A stretch of 64,000 nucleotides of DNA from CBDFKV01 sp965249035 (GCA_965249035.1 CBDFKV010000007.1:434001-498000), one strand, 5' to 3'. Shown: positions 27,007 to 36,621, numbered from the stretch's first letter. Numbers and translations are program-made. The notes: a model not told the origin generated them from the sequence alone.

Positions 27007-27444
27007 CTACGCTGCCTTACGTTCTTCTGTCACTCTGCGTACCAGTGGGTACAATTGTTCCGTTTCAATTTGCAGCCGTGTAAGAACCATATCGAACATC
27101 TGATCAGCGTCTTTAAGAAATGCATTATGATCACGAAACTTCAGCGTGCCATTCTTGCACCAGCGCCGCTTAAAGTTGGTCATAGCCCGCTTAACTTCCA
27201 GCGATCCCGACATAAACAACTTACCTGAGTTGTTCACCTTACCTTCGGGATGTGATAACAGCACCGAATAGAGCTTGGTATCTTGCTGCATCAGGTGTGA
27301 GTCAACGCTGCGAAAATAGCGCAGTAGTAATTCAACGGTGATGGAGTTATCGCACATCGCTCGATCTGCCACCAAGCGAGTTAAAATGTTGGACAATTCT
27401 GTGATCTCTTGCCCCTTAATATGCATTGATTCAAATGTCAGCAT
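27007..27444 (-). CDS. Hemerythrin-like HHE-domain protein
   Basis: This 145-residue all-helical protein has hemerythrin-like spacing: a His in the first helix (ESMHIKGQEI), then LRYFRSVDSHLMQQDTKLYSVLL, an F/W-containing third helix, and IETEQLYPLVRR at the end. The second metal motif reads H-x-x-x-x-D rather than the common H-x-x-x-E, and the third histidine is not obvious, so iron/O2 binding is doubtful. The ATG at 27442-27444 is chosen for its AGGA site; the open frame extends to 27489. It is convergent with aapP. Function is unknown; the family fold is a moderate-confidence call. Confidence 0.55.
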   Translation of the reverse strand: MLTFESMHIKGQEITELSNILTRLVADRAMCDNSITVELLLRYFRSVDSHLMQQDTKLYSVLLSHPEGKVNNSGKLFMSGSLEVKRAMTNFKRRWCKNGTLKFRDHNAFLKDADQMFDMVLTRLQIETEQLYPLVRRVTEERKAA

Positions 27445-27693
27445 GTCGATATTCCTGTTTATATATTCTGTGCTGCGGTGCCTTCGCATAGCACCTTCGG
27501 CACCATTTCTATCTCTTCTAGTAACGATCTGTCCTAAAACAAATAGTCTAGCTCATTAGAGGTATGCTGTCTTGCTAAAGACCTGCCCAAAAGTATAGCC
27601 TTTTTGATTCGGGCATTAAATTCTCGTATCAATGCGAACAATCAGGCAGAATACGCAGCCAGTCGATAAGCCGCCGCCCTACCTTCAAAACAC

Positions 27694-29502
27694 ATGCCTA
27701 ATCCTGCGTTATCGACGCTTAACTCCGTCTTTGGTTATACCGCATTTCGAGACAATCAAGCTGAAGTTATTCAAACCCTGGTGAACGGTGGTGACGCTTT
27801 AGTCTTAATGCCTACCGGTGGCGGGAAATCGCTTTGTTATCAGATTCCGGCGTTGCTGCGTGATGGCGTTGGCATCATTATTTCGCCATTGATCGCCTTG
27901 ATGCGTGATCAAGTCAGCGCCGTTAAAGCGCTCGGCATCCGCGCGGATTATCTAAACTCCACCCAGTCACACGAACAGCAACGTCAGGTTGAGCAAGCAC
28001 TACTTAAAGGTGAGCTTGACCTCATATATATAGCCCCTGAACGTCTACTAAAACCGTATACGCTGGATTTGTTGTCCCGCAGCCGTTTAAGCCTGTTTGC
28101 AATTGATGAGGCGCACTGTGTTTCGCAGTGGGGCCATGATTTTCGAAAGGAATACCAGCAGCTGCGCATTCTGCCCGAGCGCTTCACCAATATCCCTAGA
28201 ATAGCGCTAACTGCTACCGCTGATGAGCGAACTCGCGCAGAAATTATTGAACAACTGCGCCTACAAGACAGCCAGCAATATATCAGCAGCTTTGATCGGC
28301 CAAATATTCGCTACACCATCGCTGAAGGTGGACAAGCCAAACAAAATTTATGGCGCTTTTTAGAGCAGAATCATGCGGAAGATGCGGGGATTGTTTATTG
28401 CCTATCGCGAAAAAAAGTTAACGAAACTGCCGAATGGTTGACTGCCCAAGGCCGGATTTCCCTGCCCTACCACGCTGGTTTGGATGCCGAAACCCGCAAC
28501 CGGCATCAAGCGCGCTTCTTGAGTGAGAACAGCGTCATTATGGTTGCTACTATTGCCTTCGGCATGGGCATCGATAAACCGGACGTGCGTTTCGTCGCGC
28601 ACCTAAATCTGCCAAAAAGCATCGAAGCCTATTATCAGGAAACTGGCCGAGCCGGACGCGATAGCGAACCAGCCAACGCCTGGATGGCTTACCAGCTCAA
28701 CGACGTCATCACCTTGCGTAAAATGATGCAAGAAGCCGACTCGCTAGACCGATACAAACGCATTGCCAATCAAAAACTGGATGCGATGCTGGGTTTATGC
28801 GAATCAACCCAATGCCGCCGTCAAGCCTTGCTAGAGTATTTTGGTGAACGCCACCCACACGCTTGTGGTAATTGTGACAATTGCCTCAGCCCTCCGCAAA
28901 CCTGGGATGGCACTGAAGCGGCGCAAAAGGCCTTATCCTGTGTTTACCGCACCGGCCAACGTTTTGGTGTTACCTACGTCATCAACGTTTTACGCGGTAT
29001 TACAGACGATCGTATCGAAAACAACCGACATGACCGCCTATCCACGTTTGCGATAGGCAAAGACATGAGCGCCAATGAGTGGCGCTCAGTGCTGCGGCAA
29101 TTAATCGCCAGGGCTTATCTCAAGATCGACGAAGAAGGCTATGGCGCATTGCATTTAACTGAAACCTGCCGTGCGCTACTTAAAGGTGATGAGGAAGTTG
29201 AATTACGACGCCTAGTCAAACCCGCTAAAACAGCACGCCCAGCGACGACACGACCGCACACTGACTTATCGGGCAATGACCAACAACTATACGATTCCTT
29301 GAAAGACCTACGTTTTCAACTCGCGTTGGAGCAAAATGTCCCGCCCTACGTGGTTTTCCACGACCGTAGCCTGCACATCATGGCGACTGAACGACCGCGC
29401 ACATTGGCAAAATTCAGCCATATCTCAGGGGTGGGTGAAAAAAAGCTGGAGCGTTACGGCGATGCCTTTGTTGGCCTAATCAAAGAGCATCCAACGAATT
29501 AG
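27694..29502 (+). CDS. recQ: RecQ ATP-dependent DNA helicase
   Basis: This 602-residue protein unwinds DNA in the RecF recombination pathway. The Walker A MPTGGGKSLCYQIPAL lies near residue 40, the DEAH box with AIDEAHCVSQWGHDFR near 140, then TATAD and the QETGRAGRD motif VI near 316. A zinc-binding RQC cysteine cluster (Cys-x-x-x-x-x-Cys ... Cys-Gly-Asn-Cys-Asp-Asn-Cys) lies near 370-398. A winged helix and a C-terminal HRDC domain (LRFQLALEQNVPPYVVF) complete the usual architecture. Confidence 0.97.
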   Translation: MPNPALSTLNSVFGYTAFRDNQAEVIQTLVNGGDALVLMPTGGGKSLCYQIPALLRDGVGIIISPLIALMRDQVSAVKALGIRADYLNSTQSHEQQRQVEQALLKGELDLIYIAPERLLKPYTLDLLSRSRLSLFAIDEAHCVSQWGHDFRKEYQQLRILPERFTNIPRIALTATADERTRAEIIEQLRLQDSQQYISSFDRPNIRYTIAEGGQAKQNLWRFLEQNHAEDAGIVYCLSRKKVNETAEWLTAQGRISLPYHAGLDAETRNRHQARFLSENSVIMVATIAFGMGIDKPDVRFVAHLNLPKSIEAYYQETGRAGRDSEPANAWMAYQLNDVITLRKMMQEADSLDRYKRIANQKLDAMLGLCESTQCRRQALLEYFGERHPHACGNCDNCLSPPQTWDGTEAAQKALSCVYRTGQRFGVTYVINVLRGITDDRIENNRHDRLSTFAIGKDMSANEWRSVLRQLIARAYLKIDEEGYGALHLTETCRALLKGDEEVELRRLVKPAKTARPATTRPHTDLSGNDQQLYDSLKDLRFQLALEQNVPPYVVFHDRSLHIMATERPRTLAKFSHISGVGEKKLERYGDAFVGLIKEHPTN

Positions 29503-29620
29503 CCTGAGCTTGAAACGTGCCACCGGTTAGGTTGCTATACTTAATCTAGCAATCACCGCCATGACACAGTTAAATCGCAATCTCGCTGATAATTACCACT
29601 GTTTACCCCGCTTCATACCA

Positions 29621-30304
29621 ATGAACAAATTTGAACTCATTATTTTCGATTGCGACGGCGTTCTGGTCGACAGCGAACGAATCGCCAATACAGTGTTCGC
29701 CCAATTATTGAACCAAGAATTTAATTTGACACTGAGTCTCGACGATATGTTTGAAACATTCGTCGGCCGATCATCGAAGCAATGCATGGAAATTATTGAA
29801 CAGATGCTCGGGTTCAAACCTCCTTCCGATTTGGAAATCCGCCACAAGAACGCCATCAATGAAGCGTTGCAAGAATCAGTTGTCGCAGTAACAGGCATCA
29901 AGCAAGCACTGGTTGAACTATCCATTCCTTATTGCGTTGCATCAGGTGGCTCTTACGAAAAGATGGAAACTACTCTCGGTAAAACTAAGTTGCTCAAGCA
30001 GTTTGGCGGAAAGATTTACAGCACATCAGACGTCGCACGAGAGAAACCATTCCCCGACATATACCTCCATGCGTCACGCGCTATGGGCTGCTTCGAGCCC
30101 AATAAATGCCTGGTAATTGAAGATAGTCCGCTTGGCGTTGAGGGCGGCGTTGCGGCTGGCATGACTGTGTTCGGCTACGCTGAGCTAACCAATGAGGAAA
30201 AGCTAATCCAGGCGGGTGCGCATCATACCTTTAAAGACATGGCTAATTTGACCCATGAGATCACGGCCTATGGGGGCAATCTAGCAGGTCTAAGGCCAGC
30301 TTGA
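29621..30304 (+). CDS. HAD-superfamily phosphatase (subfamily IA)
   Basis: This 227-residue cytoplasmic enzyme has the nucleophile motif DCDGVLVDSE, a helical cap, the threonine/serine motif VASGGSYEKM, the lysine KPFPDIYLHA and the Asp pair VIEDSPLGVEGG. It resembles YieH or 6-phosphogluconate phosphatase relatives; the substrate cannot be read from sequence. The ATG at 29621 (MNKFELIIFD) is preferred over an in-frame upstream start at 29561, whose extra 20 residues are unconserved. Confidence 0.88.
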   Translation: MNKFELIIFDCDGVLVDSERIANTVFAQLLNQEFNLTLSLDDMFETFVGRSSKQCMEIIEQMLGFKPPSDLEIRHKNAINEALQESVVAVTGIKQALVELSIPYCVASGGSYEKMETTLGKTKLLKQFGGKIYSTSDVAREKPFPDIYLHASRAMGCFEPNKCLVIEDSPLGVEGGVAAGMTVFGYAELTNEEKLIQAGAHHTFKDMANLTHEITAYGGNLAGLRPA

Positions 30305-30340
30305 TATACTGTACTTAAAGCAACTAAAACAAATTCGTGA

Positions 30341-30778
30341 ATGTCTGACCAAACTCAAGACGCTAAGCCGCTCTCAATTAAAGTTGCACTTTATTGTCTC
30401 TGGACATCGATAGGCATTGATCAGCTTGATACCCTTATTCGATGGCAATTTACAGAAGACGCCGATATTTCAAGCTTCTCATTTGATAATATATTTGAAT
30501 TGTTCCTGCTTGCTTTTATTGTCTCAAAAATTAGCTCATGTCGGAAATGGGCTCGTTGGGTTTACACAGCGATTATGTTTTTGGGGCTGTTGCTTGTTTT
30601 GCTATTGGACACATCTTTTCTTGGGCTAGAACTATCTACAATATTTGCCGAAGAAATAAGAGCTCTCAACGGTTGGGACATAACATTAGTTATAGTTCTA
30701 ACAACACTTCAGCTCGCAGCACTATTTTTATTATTTGTCCGTGATTCGAGAAAGTGGTTTAAGCTCTACGGCCTATAA
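30341..30778 (+). CDS. Small membrane protein of unknown function
   Basis: This 145-residue protein has about four hydrophobic helices, ending in a charged tail (VRDSRKWFKLYGL). It looks like the uncharacterised membrane proteins that pair hydrophobic helices with short loops. The coding sequence is visibly more AT-rich than its neighbours. Its stop overlaps the start of the yqcC-like gene by one base (TAATG), which suggests translational coupling. I do not recognise the family. Confidence 0.6.
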   Translation: MSDQTQDAKPLSIKVALYCLWTSIGIDQLDTLIRWQFTEDADISSFSFDNIFELFLLAFIVSKISSCRKWARWVYTAIMFLGLLLVLLLDTSFLGLELSTIFAEEIRALNGWDITLVIVLTTLQLAALFLLFVRDSRKWFKLYGL

Positions 30779-31104
30779 TGAATAGTCCCCTTGAACAACG
30801 TGTCTTACTACAACTGGATAGCATCGAAACAGAAATGCTTAAGCTTGGTTTGCAGTCTAATGAACGCCCTAGCGATGAAGCGTTTGCCAGCACCGTGCCG
30901 TTTTGTTACGACCAAATGCTGTTCACTGAGTGGCTGCAATGGGTATTACTGCCGAAAACTCGCGACATGATCACGCAAGGTCAGCCATTACCAACCAGTT
31001 GTGATATTGCGCCCTTGGCGGAAGAAGAATTTAAACAGATTCCCAAGGACACCCAGAAATTGCTTGCGTTGATTCAGGGTTTTGATACCCTACTTACTCG
31101 GTAA
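30778..31104 (+). CDS. yqcC: YqcC-family protein
   Basis: This 108-residue cytoplasmic protein belongs to the YqcC family, seen by LDSIETEML near the N-terminus, the SxVPFCYDQMLFTEWLQWVLLPK core and LPTSCDIAPLAEEEF. In enterobacteria yqcC lies beside truC; the function is unknown. The start overlaps the stop of the preceding membrane protein gene. Confidence 0.8.
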   Translation: MNSPLEQRVLLQLDSIETEMLKLGLQSNERPSDEAFASTVPFCYDQMLFTEWLQWVLLPKTRDMITQGQPLPTSCDIAPLAEEEFKQIPKDTQKLLALIQGFDTLLTR

Positions 31105-31130
31105 TTCACCGCTGCAACGTAGCGCTCAGC

Positions 31131-31550
31131 CTAGCCGTGGCGCCTATCCACGTTCACCTGCCCTTTTAGAAATACCATGCGATGTCGGTAACGGCCTGGA
31201 ATGTGGCTGCCTACTGAACCAATGATGAAGACGAACAGCAGTATCCACAACGCGTAGCTGGGGAAAATTCCAATCAGACCAGTCAGCGCTAGTTTCATCA
31301 TAATCAGCACTCCACGCACTTCCAGTAAGAATGCCGCGCTGCCGTGTAAATCCGTTGCTAGCAATAAGCCACCCGAGCCTAGCGTCGCCCACACCCAGGG
31401 CAAATAGGCCTCAGGCGACAAGCCAAATAAAACCGCTCCCACCATAATCCCAGCCGCCAGTGTATGCAATGCCCGCAGCAGTGCGCGCAGGCTGCGCCGA
31501 AATGGGAAATCACGTGGCTCATCAGGAAACAACCAGCCCGGCAAACTCAT
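31131..31550 (-). CDS. Conserved small membrane protein
   Basis: This 139-residue protein has four hydrophobic helices (GIMVGAVLFGL, WATLGSGGLLLATD, MKLALTGLIGI, YALWILLFVFIIGSV) ending in SHIPGRYRHRM. It is probably an inner-membrane protein of unknown function. Its start overlaps the end of the upstream aminotransferase gene by four bases (ATGA), so translation is probably coupled. Confidence 0.65.
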   Translation of the reverse strand: MSLPGWLFPDEPRDFPFRRSLRALLRALHTLAAGIMVGAVLFGLSPEAYLPWVWATLGSGGLLLATDLHGSAAFLLEVRGVLIMMKLALTGLIGIFPSYALWILLFVFIIGSVGSHIPGRYRHRMVFLKGQVNVDRRHG

Positions 31551-32743
31551 GTTTGGCCCCTTTTGCGTAAGTGTTCTATTGCTTTAGCTAGGCGCTTGAT
31601 ACCGATTTCGGTCGTCGGCGCATCTGAGCAAGAGAAGTTAAGGCGCAAGGTATTGACCCGCGTGCGATTAACATAAAACGGATCGCCCGGCACGAATACT
31701 ACTTTGTCTTTACTGGCTATTTCGAATAGGTCTATCGCTGCCATGGTCTTCGGCAGAGTCACCCATAAAAACATCCCACCTTCAGGCTTTGCGACGGCGA
31801 TGTCGTCAGGAAAATAGCGTTCAATCGCATCCAGCATCGCCTGACATTGCTCACCGTAAACCTCCGTAATCGTGCGAATGTGCTGATTGAGATCATTTTC
31901 TACCAAATATTGATAAATAATCTTCTGGGTAAACGCGCTGGTATGGAGATCGGTCGCCTGTTTGGCCGTGACCAGCTTTTCTAATAATGGATCTGGCGCT
32001 ACCAACCAGCCGAGTCTAAATCCCGGAACCACTACCTTAGAAAATGACCCCAACATAATCATGGCGTCGCCGAGTAAGCTGCGAAAGGGTGACGTTGGCT
32101 CACCACTAAAACGCAAATCACCATAGGGGTTATCGTCAATCAGTAAGGTGCCTGCTTGCCGCACCAGATCGGCCACTCCTTGTTTATTGGCCTCTGAATA
32201 GGACATGCCGGAGGGGTTTTGGAACTGCGAAACACTATACAATAGCTTGGGTTGGTGCTCATTCAATGTACGCTCAAGTGTTACCAAGCCCAAGCCGTCA
32301 TCGTTTAGTGCTACCGGCAAAAACTCTGGCTGATACACTGAAAATGCTTGGATCGCACCCAAATAACCCGGTGCTTCCAACACCACACCATCACCCGGAT
32401 CAAGGATCGTTTTGGCGATTAAATCCAGGCCTTGTTGTGAGCCACTGGTGATTAGGATTTGTTCAAGCGGAATATCTAAGCCTTGCTGGACTTGATAGCG
32501 CGCACGAATATATTCACGTAATTGAATATCGCCTTCGCTGGCGCTGTATTGCAGCACATCGCGGCCGTATTTCTCAAATACCACATTGGTCGCGTGCTGG
32601 ATTTCATCTAACGGAAACAGGGCGCGATTGGGCAAGCCCCCCGCAAAAGAAATCACTTCTGGGTCTTGGGTCGCTTTCAGGATTTCACGTATGAATGAGC
32701 GCGGCACACCGGCCATGCGCTGTGCGAGCAAATGCTGCATCAA
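31547..32743 (-). CDS. PLP-dependent aminotransferase, class I/II (2-aminoadipate/valine type)
   Basis: This 398-residue enzyme has the fold-type I PLP pattern: FAGGLPNRALFP near residue 35, a YSASEGDIQLREYI segment, ITSGSQQGLDLIAK, DDNPYGDLRF, the Schiff-base lysine in GSFSKVVVPGFRLGW, and a C-terminal NTLRLNFSCSD. No GntR DNA-binding domain is present, so it is not a MocR regulator. Related proteins are LysN-like aminotransferases; the amino donor is not decidable from sequence. A four-base overlap links it to the membrane gene downstream. Confidence 0.88.
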   Translation of the reverse strand: MMQHLLAQRMAGVPRSFIREILKATQDPEVISFAGGLPNRALFPLDEIQHATNVVFEKYGRDVLQYSASEGDIQLREYIRARYQVQQGLDIPLEQILITSGSQQGLDLIAKTILDPGDGVVLEAPGYLGAIQAFSVYQPEFLPVALNDDGLGLVTLERTLNEHQPKLLYSVSQFQNPSGMSYSEANKQGVADLVRQAGTLLIDDNPYGDLRFSGEPTSPFRSLLGDAMIMLGSFSKVVVPGFRLGWLVAPDPLLEKLVTAKQATDLHTSAFTQKIIYQYLVENDLNQHIRTITEVYGEQCQAMLDAIERYFPDDIAVAKPEGGMFLWVTLPKTMAAIDLFEIASKDKVVFVPGDPFYVNRTRVNTLRLNFSCSDAPTTEIGIKRLAKAIEHLRKRGQT

Positions 32744-32913
32744 AATAGAACTGGCTATGATTAAGATCTAGGCACGCAATTCTGGCACAAGTTGTTTAAG
32801 CTGTCGCCCTGCTTTTCCTTTCTTTTAACCTAGGATTTTATCGATTTTTGTGCAGCCGTTTATTCGCTATACTTCCTGCCCTAATTAAGCCAGCAATCCC
32901 TCATAGCTCATCC

Positions 32914-33120
32914 ATGACTGACGCCAACATCACCGACCTTGAAGTACGCATTACTTATCTTGAGGATACCTTGGCACAACTGGATTCGGTCATCGCACGC
33001 CAGACGCGGCAAATTGATGGTATTGAGGCGCAAAACAAATTACTCAATAGTCGCGTTCGTGAATTGCTGGAAGCAACAGACGGCCAGGATGTCATCGATG
33101 AAGCACCGCCTCATTACTGA
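32914..33120 (+). CDS. slyX: SlyX-family coiled-coil protein
   Basis: This 68-residue protein with heptad-like LxxLEVRITYLEDTL and ending APPHY is typical of SlyX, a small cytoplasmic coiled coil of unknown function. The ATG at 32914 (MTDANITDLE) is used; the open frame extends to 32848 with a non-conserved leader. The glycosylase gene starts inside it. Confidence 0.9.
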   Translation: MTDANITDLEVRITYLEDTLAQLDSVIARQTRQIDGIEAQNKLLNSRVRELLEATDGQDVIDEAPPHY

Positions 33121-33721
33121 TCTCAAGCAGCATCAAACCGCACTCAGTCAGTGCAGCCGTTGTCAAGACATGATCCCACCAGTCATCGTCGGCAATGCCA
33201 CCACCGCACCGATAATGCAGATAGGTCAAGCACCCGGCATCCACGAAGGCCGCATCGGCAAACCGTTCGGCTGGACTGCCGGTAAGGCCTTATTTCAATG
33301 GTACGCACGCTTAGACGTTAGTGAAGCCGACTTTCGTGATCAAGTCTACATGGCGGCAGTGTGTCGGTGTTTTCCAGGCAAGCACCCGAAACACGGCGAC
33401 CGCGTACCTAACCAGCAAGAAATTGACGCTTGCAGGCCGTGGCTGCAAGCAGAAATGGCTTTACTAAAGCCACAGCTCATCATCCCGGTTGGTAAGCTGG
33501 CGATCTCTGAAATTATGCCGGTTAAAAAACTTACCGATGTGATCGGCAAGCAACATCGAGTGGTTGCCTATGGCCTTGAAACCGATGTCATTGCACTGCC
33601 GCACCCTTCTGGTGCCTCCACTTGGCCGCGAATGGAACCGGGCAAAGCGTTATTGCAAAAGTCGCTGGACTTGATTGCTGCACACCCTAGCTGGCAGGCA
33701 GCGTTTCAGCAAACGGTCTAA
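33098..33721 (+). CDS. Uracil-DNA glycosylase superfamily protein with Fe-S cysteines
   Basis: This 207-residue protein has the UDG motif A G-Q-A-P-G-I-H-E-G-R-I-G-K-P-F-G and motif B H-P-S-G in LPHPSGAS. The paired Cys-Ser-Arg-Cys near residue 20 and the later Cys-Arg-Cys-Phe with a Cys downstream (VCRCFPGK ... EIDAC) are likely 4Fe-4S ligands, as in family 4/5 enzymes. It would remove uracil from DNA. The ATG at 33098 overlaps slyX by 23 bases; the frame stays open to 32939 only through unlikely residues. Confidence 0.83.
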   Translation: MKHRLITDLKQHQTALSQCSRCQDMIPPVIVGNATTAPIMQIGQAPGIHEGRIGKPFGWTAGKALFQWYARLDVSEADFRDQVYMAAVCRCFPGKHPKHGDRVPNQQEIDACRPWLQAEMALLKPQLIIPVGKLAISEIMPVKKLTDVIGKQHRVVAYGLETDVIALPHPSGASTWPRMEPGKALLQKSLDLIAAHPSWQAAFQQTV

Positions 33722-33747
33722 TTAGGCTGTCTCATTTAGCTACTTGA

Positions 33748-33963
33748 TCAGACTTGCCACTCGTACATAATCGGCACATCCGAACAGCGCGACGCACAGC
33801 CACCGCAGGCGTTGGCATCCATTTTCTGAATCAAGCCTTTATTAACCCAACGCTCGAGCATGCCCTGTAAGGCCGTTTCGGGCATATCAAAGTGGGTCGC
33901 CATCTGCGCCAGCGAAACTCGCTTGTGTTGTTCTACATAATCACGCAAATCGATCAAAATCAT
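33748..33963 (-). CDS. feoC: FeoC-like winged-helix protein
   Basis: This 71-residue protein has a winged-helix fold and a C-terminal cysteine cluster (Cys-Gly-Gly-Cys ... Cys) typical of FeoC, which modulates the Feo ferrous iron transporter, possibly through an Fe-S cluster. Its ATG overlaps the feoB stop (ATGA), showing it ends the feoABC operon. The larger open frame to 34176 is the shadow of FeoB. Confidence 0.88.
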   Translation of the reverse strand: MILIDLRDYVEQHKRVSLAQMATHFDMPETALQGMLERWVNKGLIQKMDANACGGCASRCSDVPIMYEWQV

Positions 33964-36332
33964 GCCTTGGCTCCTACTACCGTTATGGTCCGATAAGCCC
34001 CGCCTCGCACCGCCCAGCGCCTCAGCCCCACAAAAGCAATCACAGCAAACAGCAACAAGCCAAACACCCATGACAGTGAAGTGCTTGGGTGCTCGGAAAA
34101 TGTCGCCACCTGATAAAACACGGTAGCTGAAACATAGGCAACACTGGTGGTCCAAGCTGCGACAAATGCTGCCCATGCTGCGCCCGCTTCACGCACAACT
34201 GCACCAATCGTGGCAACACAGGGGAAATACATCAAGATAAACAGCAGATAGGCAAACGCACCTGCCTGACCATCGAAGCGCTCAGTCATCGCCCCAAAGG
34301 TATCTATCTTTACTTCCTGGTCAGCTGCTGCCAATTCGACGTCGGTGATTTCACCCACATCTAATCCAAAAGGGTCGGTAAAATTGCTAAATACGTCTTT
34401 CAGATTAACAGGTACAGTCGCGGCCGCTGCAGAGATGGCGTCAGAAAAGCTAAATACTTCTTCAACGGTATTGGCATTGCTCTCGTCGGCCAAGGCTGAA
34501 TACATCGAATCGAGCGCACCAACGACCACTTCTTTAGCTAAAATGCCGGTAAAAATGCCCACCGTAGCTGGCCAGTTATCTGCTTCAATTCCCATCGGTG
34601 CAAAGGCAGGTGTAACCGCTTGACCAACCGCTCCCAATACTGACTTATTAGTGTCTTCGTTACCAAAACTACCGTCAGTCCCGATCGAATTCAGCACATT
34701 AATAACAATCACCATAATCACGATGACTTGCCCGGCCTCACGTAAAAACAGGCGTAGCCTGTCCCAAGTGCGTAGCAGCACGCCTTTGATCGTGGGCAGA
34801 TGATAAGACGGCAGTTCCATCAAAAAGCCGGTGCTTTGCCCCGGCAATAAGGTTTTCTTCATCACCAGGCCAGTGCCAATCGCAACCAAAATCCCGATTA
34901 AATACAATCCAAACACAATGTTTTGACCATTGCTGGGGAAAAATGCTGCCGCAAATAAGGCATACACCGGCAAGCGTGCGCCGCAAGACATAAACGGGTT
35001 CATCAATATCGTCAGTTTGCGCTCGCGGCTATTTTCTAGCGTACGGGTTGCCATAATCGCGGGCACATTACAGCCGAAGCCGACGATAAGAGGCACAAAT
35101 GCCTTGCCCGGTAAGCCAATGCTACGCATTGCCCTATCCATCACAAACGCTGCGCGGGCCATATAGCCGGAATCTTCAATCACTGACAAAAATAAGTAGA
35201 GTGTGGCGATGATTGGAATGAAGGTTGCGACCACTTGCAGGCCCGCTCCAGCACCATCAGTCAGTAGCACTTGCAGCCATTCTGGCATACCAATCGATGC
35301 AAGTACTTGCTTGAATCCATCAACAAACAGCGCCCCAGCAACGCCATCAAAAAAGTCGATGAAGGCACCACCGATGTTGATTGAAAACATAAACATCAGG
35401 TACATCACCAGCAGGAATATGGGGATCCCAAACCAGCGACTCAAAATCACCTGATCGATTTTGTCGGTGGTAGTACGAGTGAGCTTACCCGGCTCGGTGA
35501 TTACCAAATTGGCTAAGGTGTGGGCGTGGCTATAGCGTTGATCGGCAATATGAATATCCGCTTCCTCGCCGCTGCGTTGTTCAATTCGATCGCGCCACAG
35601 CGTGATCTTATCTTGTAGCTGATTTGGCGCTTTGGCCAATGCCCAAGTATCACCTTCGAGCATTTTCAGCGCCAACCAGTGTTTCGCAAAAACGCCTTGT
35701 TGGTGATCTAATTCTGCAATCAAGTCAGCTATACCCTGCTCAATCACTTCGTCGTGGGCGAGTCGAAAACCAGTTTGTGCTTGGCCTGCAACGGTATCCA
35801 AAATCGCTTTCTGCAAGCCTCCTAAGCCTTCACCACTGACCGCTACCACCGGCACTACCGGACAGCCCAGACGTGCGGACAGATGCTCAAGATCAATGAC
35901 AACACCACGTCGGCGGGCAACATCCATCATGTTTAGGGCAACCACCATGGGCACACCCATTTCGAGCATCTGTACGGTCAGATAAAGATTGCGCTCGAGG
36001 TTGCTGGCGTCAATCACGTTGATGATGATGTCCGCGTCTTGTGACAGCAGATAATCGCGTGTCACCTTCTCATCCATCGATACCGCATCCAATGAATAGA
36101 TGCCCGGCAAATCAATGACCACCGCATCCCTCTCACCAATCCGGGCGTGGCCGTGTTTGCGTTCGACAGTCACCCCAGGCCAGTTGCCGGTTTTTTGACG
36201 AATCCCGGTAAAGGCATTAAATAGTGCAGATTTGCCACTATTAGGATTACCTGCCAAGGCCAGCGTTATTTCACTCCTGCTGGGACGAGGGTTAGGTTGC
36301 GATTGCTCCGTTTCGTGTTTACAGCAAGCCAT
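33960..36332 (-). CDS. feoB: FeoB ferrous iron transporter
   Basis: This 790-residue protein imports Fe2+ across the inner membrane. The N-terminal G protein domain has GNPNSGKSALFNAFTG, a DLPGIYSL switch and NMMD. A helical GDI-like segment and two gate-type repeats with many transmembrane helices follow (GCNVPAIMATRTL, GCGARLPVYALF-like). The start ATG at 36330-36332 (MACCKHETEQSQ) is used. The open frame to 36452 runs through feoA and is not real. feoA ends two bases upstream; feoC overlaps the end. Confidence 0.97.
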   Translation of the reverse strand: MACCKHETEQSQPNPRPSRSEITLALAGNPNSGKSALFNAFTGIRQKTGNWPGVTVERKHGHARIGERDAVVIDLPGIYSLDAVSMDEKVTRDYLLSQDADIIINVIDASNLERNLYLTVQMLEMGVPMVVALNMMDVARRRGVVIDLEHLSARLGCPVVPVVAVSGEGLGGLQKAILDTVAGQAQTGFRLAHDEVIEQGIADLIAELDHQQGVFAKHWLALKMLEGDTWALAKAPNQLQDKITLWRDRIEQRSGEEADIHIADQRYSHAHTLANLVITEPGKLTRTTTDKIDQVILSRWFGIPIFLLVMYLMFMFSINIGGAFIDFFDGVAGALFVDGFKQVLASIGMPEWLQVLLTDGAGAGLQVVATFIPIIATLYLFLSVIEDSGYMARAAFVMDRAMRSIGLPGKAFVPLIVGFGCNVPAIMATRTLENSRERKLTILMNPFMSCGARLPVYALFAAAFFPSNGQNIVFGLYLIGILVAIGTGLVMKKTLLPGQSTGFLMELPSYHLPTIKGVLLRTWDRLRLFLREAGQVIVIMVIVINVLNSIGTDGSFGNEDTNKSVLGAVGQAVTPAFAPMGIEADNWPATVGIFTGILAKEVVVGALDSMYSALADESNANTVEEVFSFSDAISAAAATVPVNLKDVFSNFTDPFGLDVGEITDVELAAADQEVKIDTFGAMTERFDGQAGAFAYLLFILMYFPCVATIGAVVREAGAAWAAFVAAWTTSVAYVSATVFYQVATFSEHPSTSLSWVFGLLLFAVIAFVGLRRWAVRGGAYRTITVVGAKA

Positions 36333-36333
36333 G

Positions 36334-36621
36334 CTAATTACTTTTGCGCAAAATGCTGACCAGCACCTTCTGCGCAATACCGCCGCCCAGCGCGACGCGA
36401 TTGCCACTTTTAGCCACCACCACTCCCAGGCCACGTCGGTGGACAACTTCAATTTCAGAATGCTTATTTAGCCCCAAACCCAGCAAGCGACGCGTGAGTT
36501 GACGACCGCCTTCCATTTTATCGATGCGTACTACAGAACCGATGGGAACTTCACTAAGGGGGATGTATCCCTCAACAAGATGAGGAGTCACTAGGTGGTT
36601 AGCAACCGTGGAACCGGTCAT
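36334..36621 (-). CDS. feoA: FeoA iron transport protein
   Basis: This 95-residue SH3-like cytoplasmic protein is a partner of FeoB. The PLSEVPIGSVVRID start and LGLNKHSEIEVV core are typical, followed by VALGGGIAQKVLV. It is the first gene of feoABC. Ahead of it on the minus strand lies a Fur-like site. Confidence 0.92.
   Translation of the reverse strand: MTGSTVANHLVTPHLVEGYIPLSEVPIGSVVRIDKMEGGRQLTRRLLGLGLNKHSEIEVVHRRGLGVVVAKSGNRVALGGGIAQKVLVSILRKSN

Noticed and set aside
36333..36452. Longer FeoB start
   Set aside because: The upstream 40 residues are the feoA gene in another frame and are unlike any FeoB.
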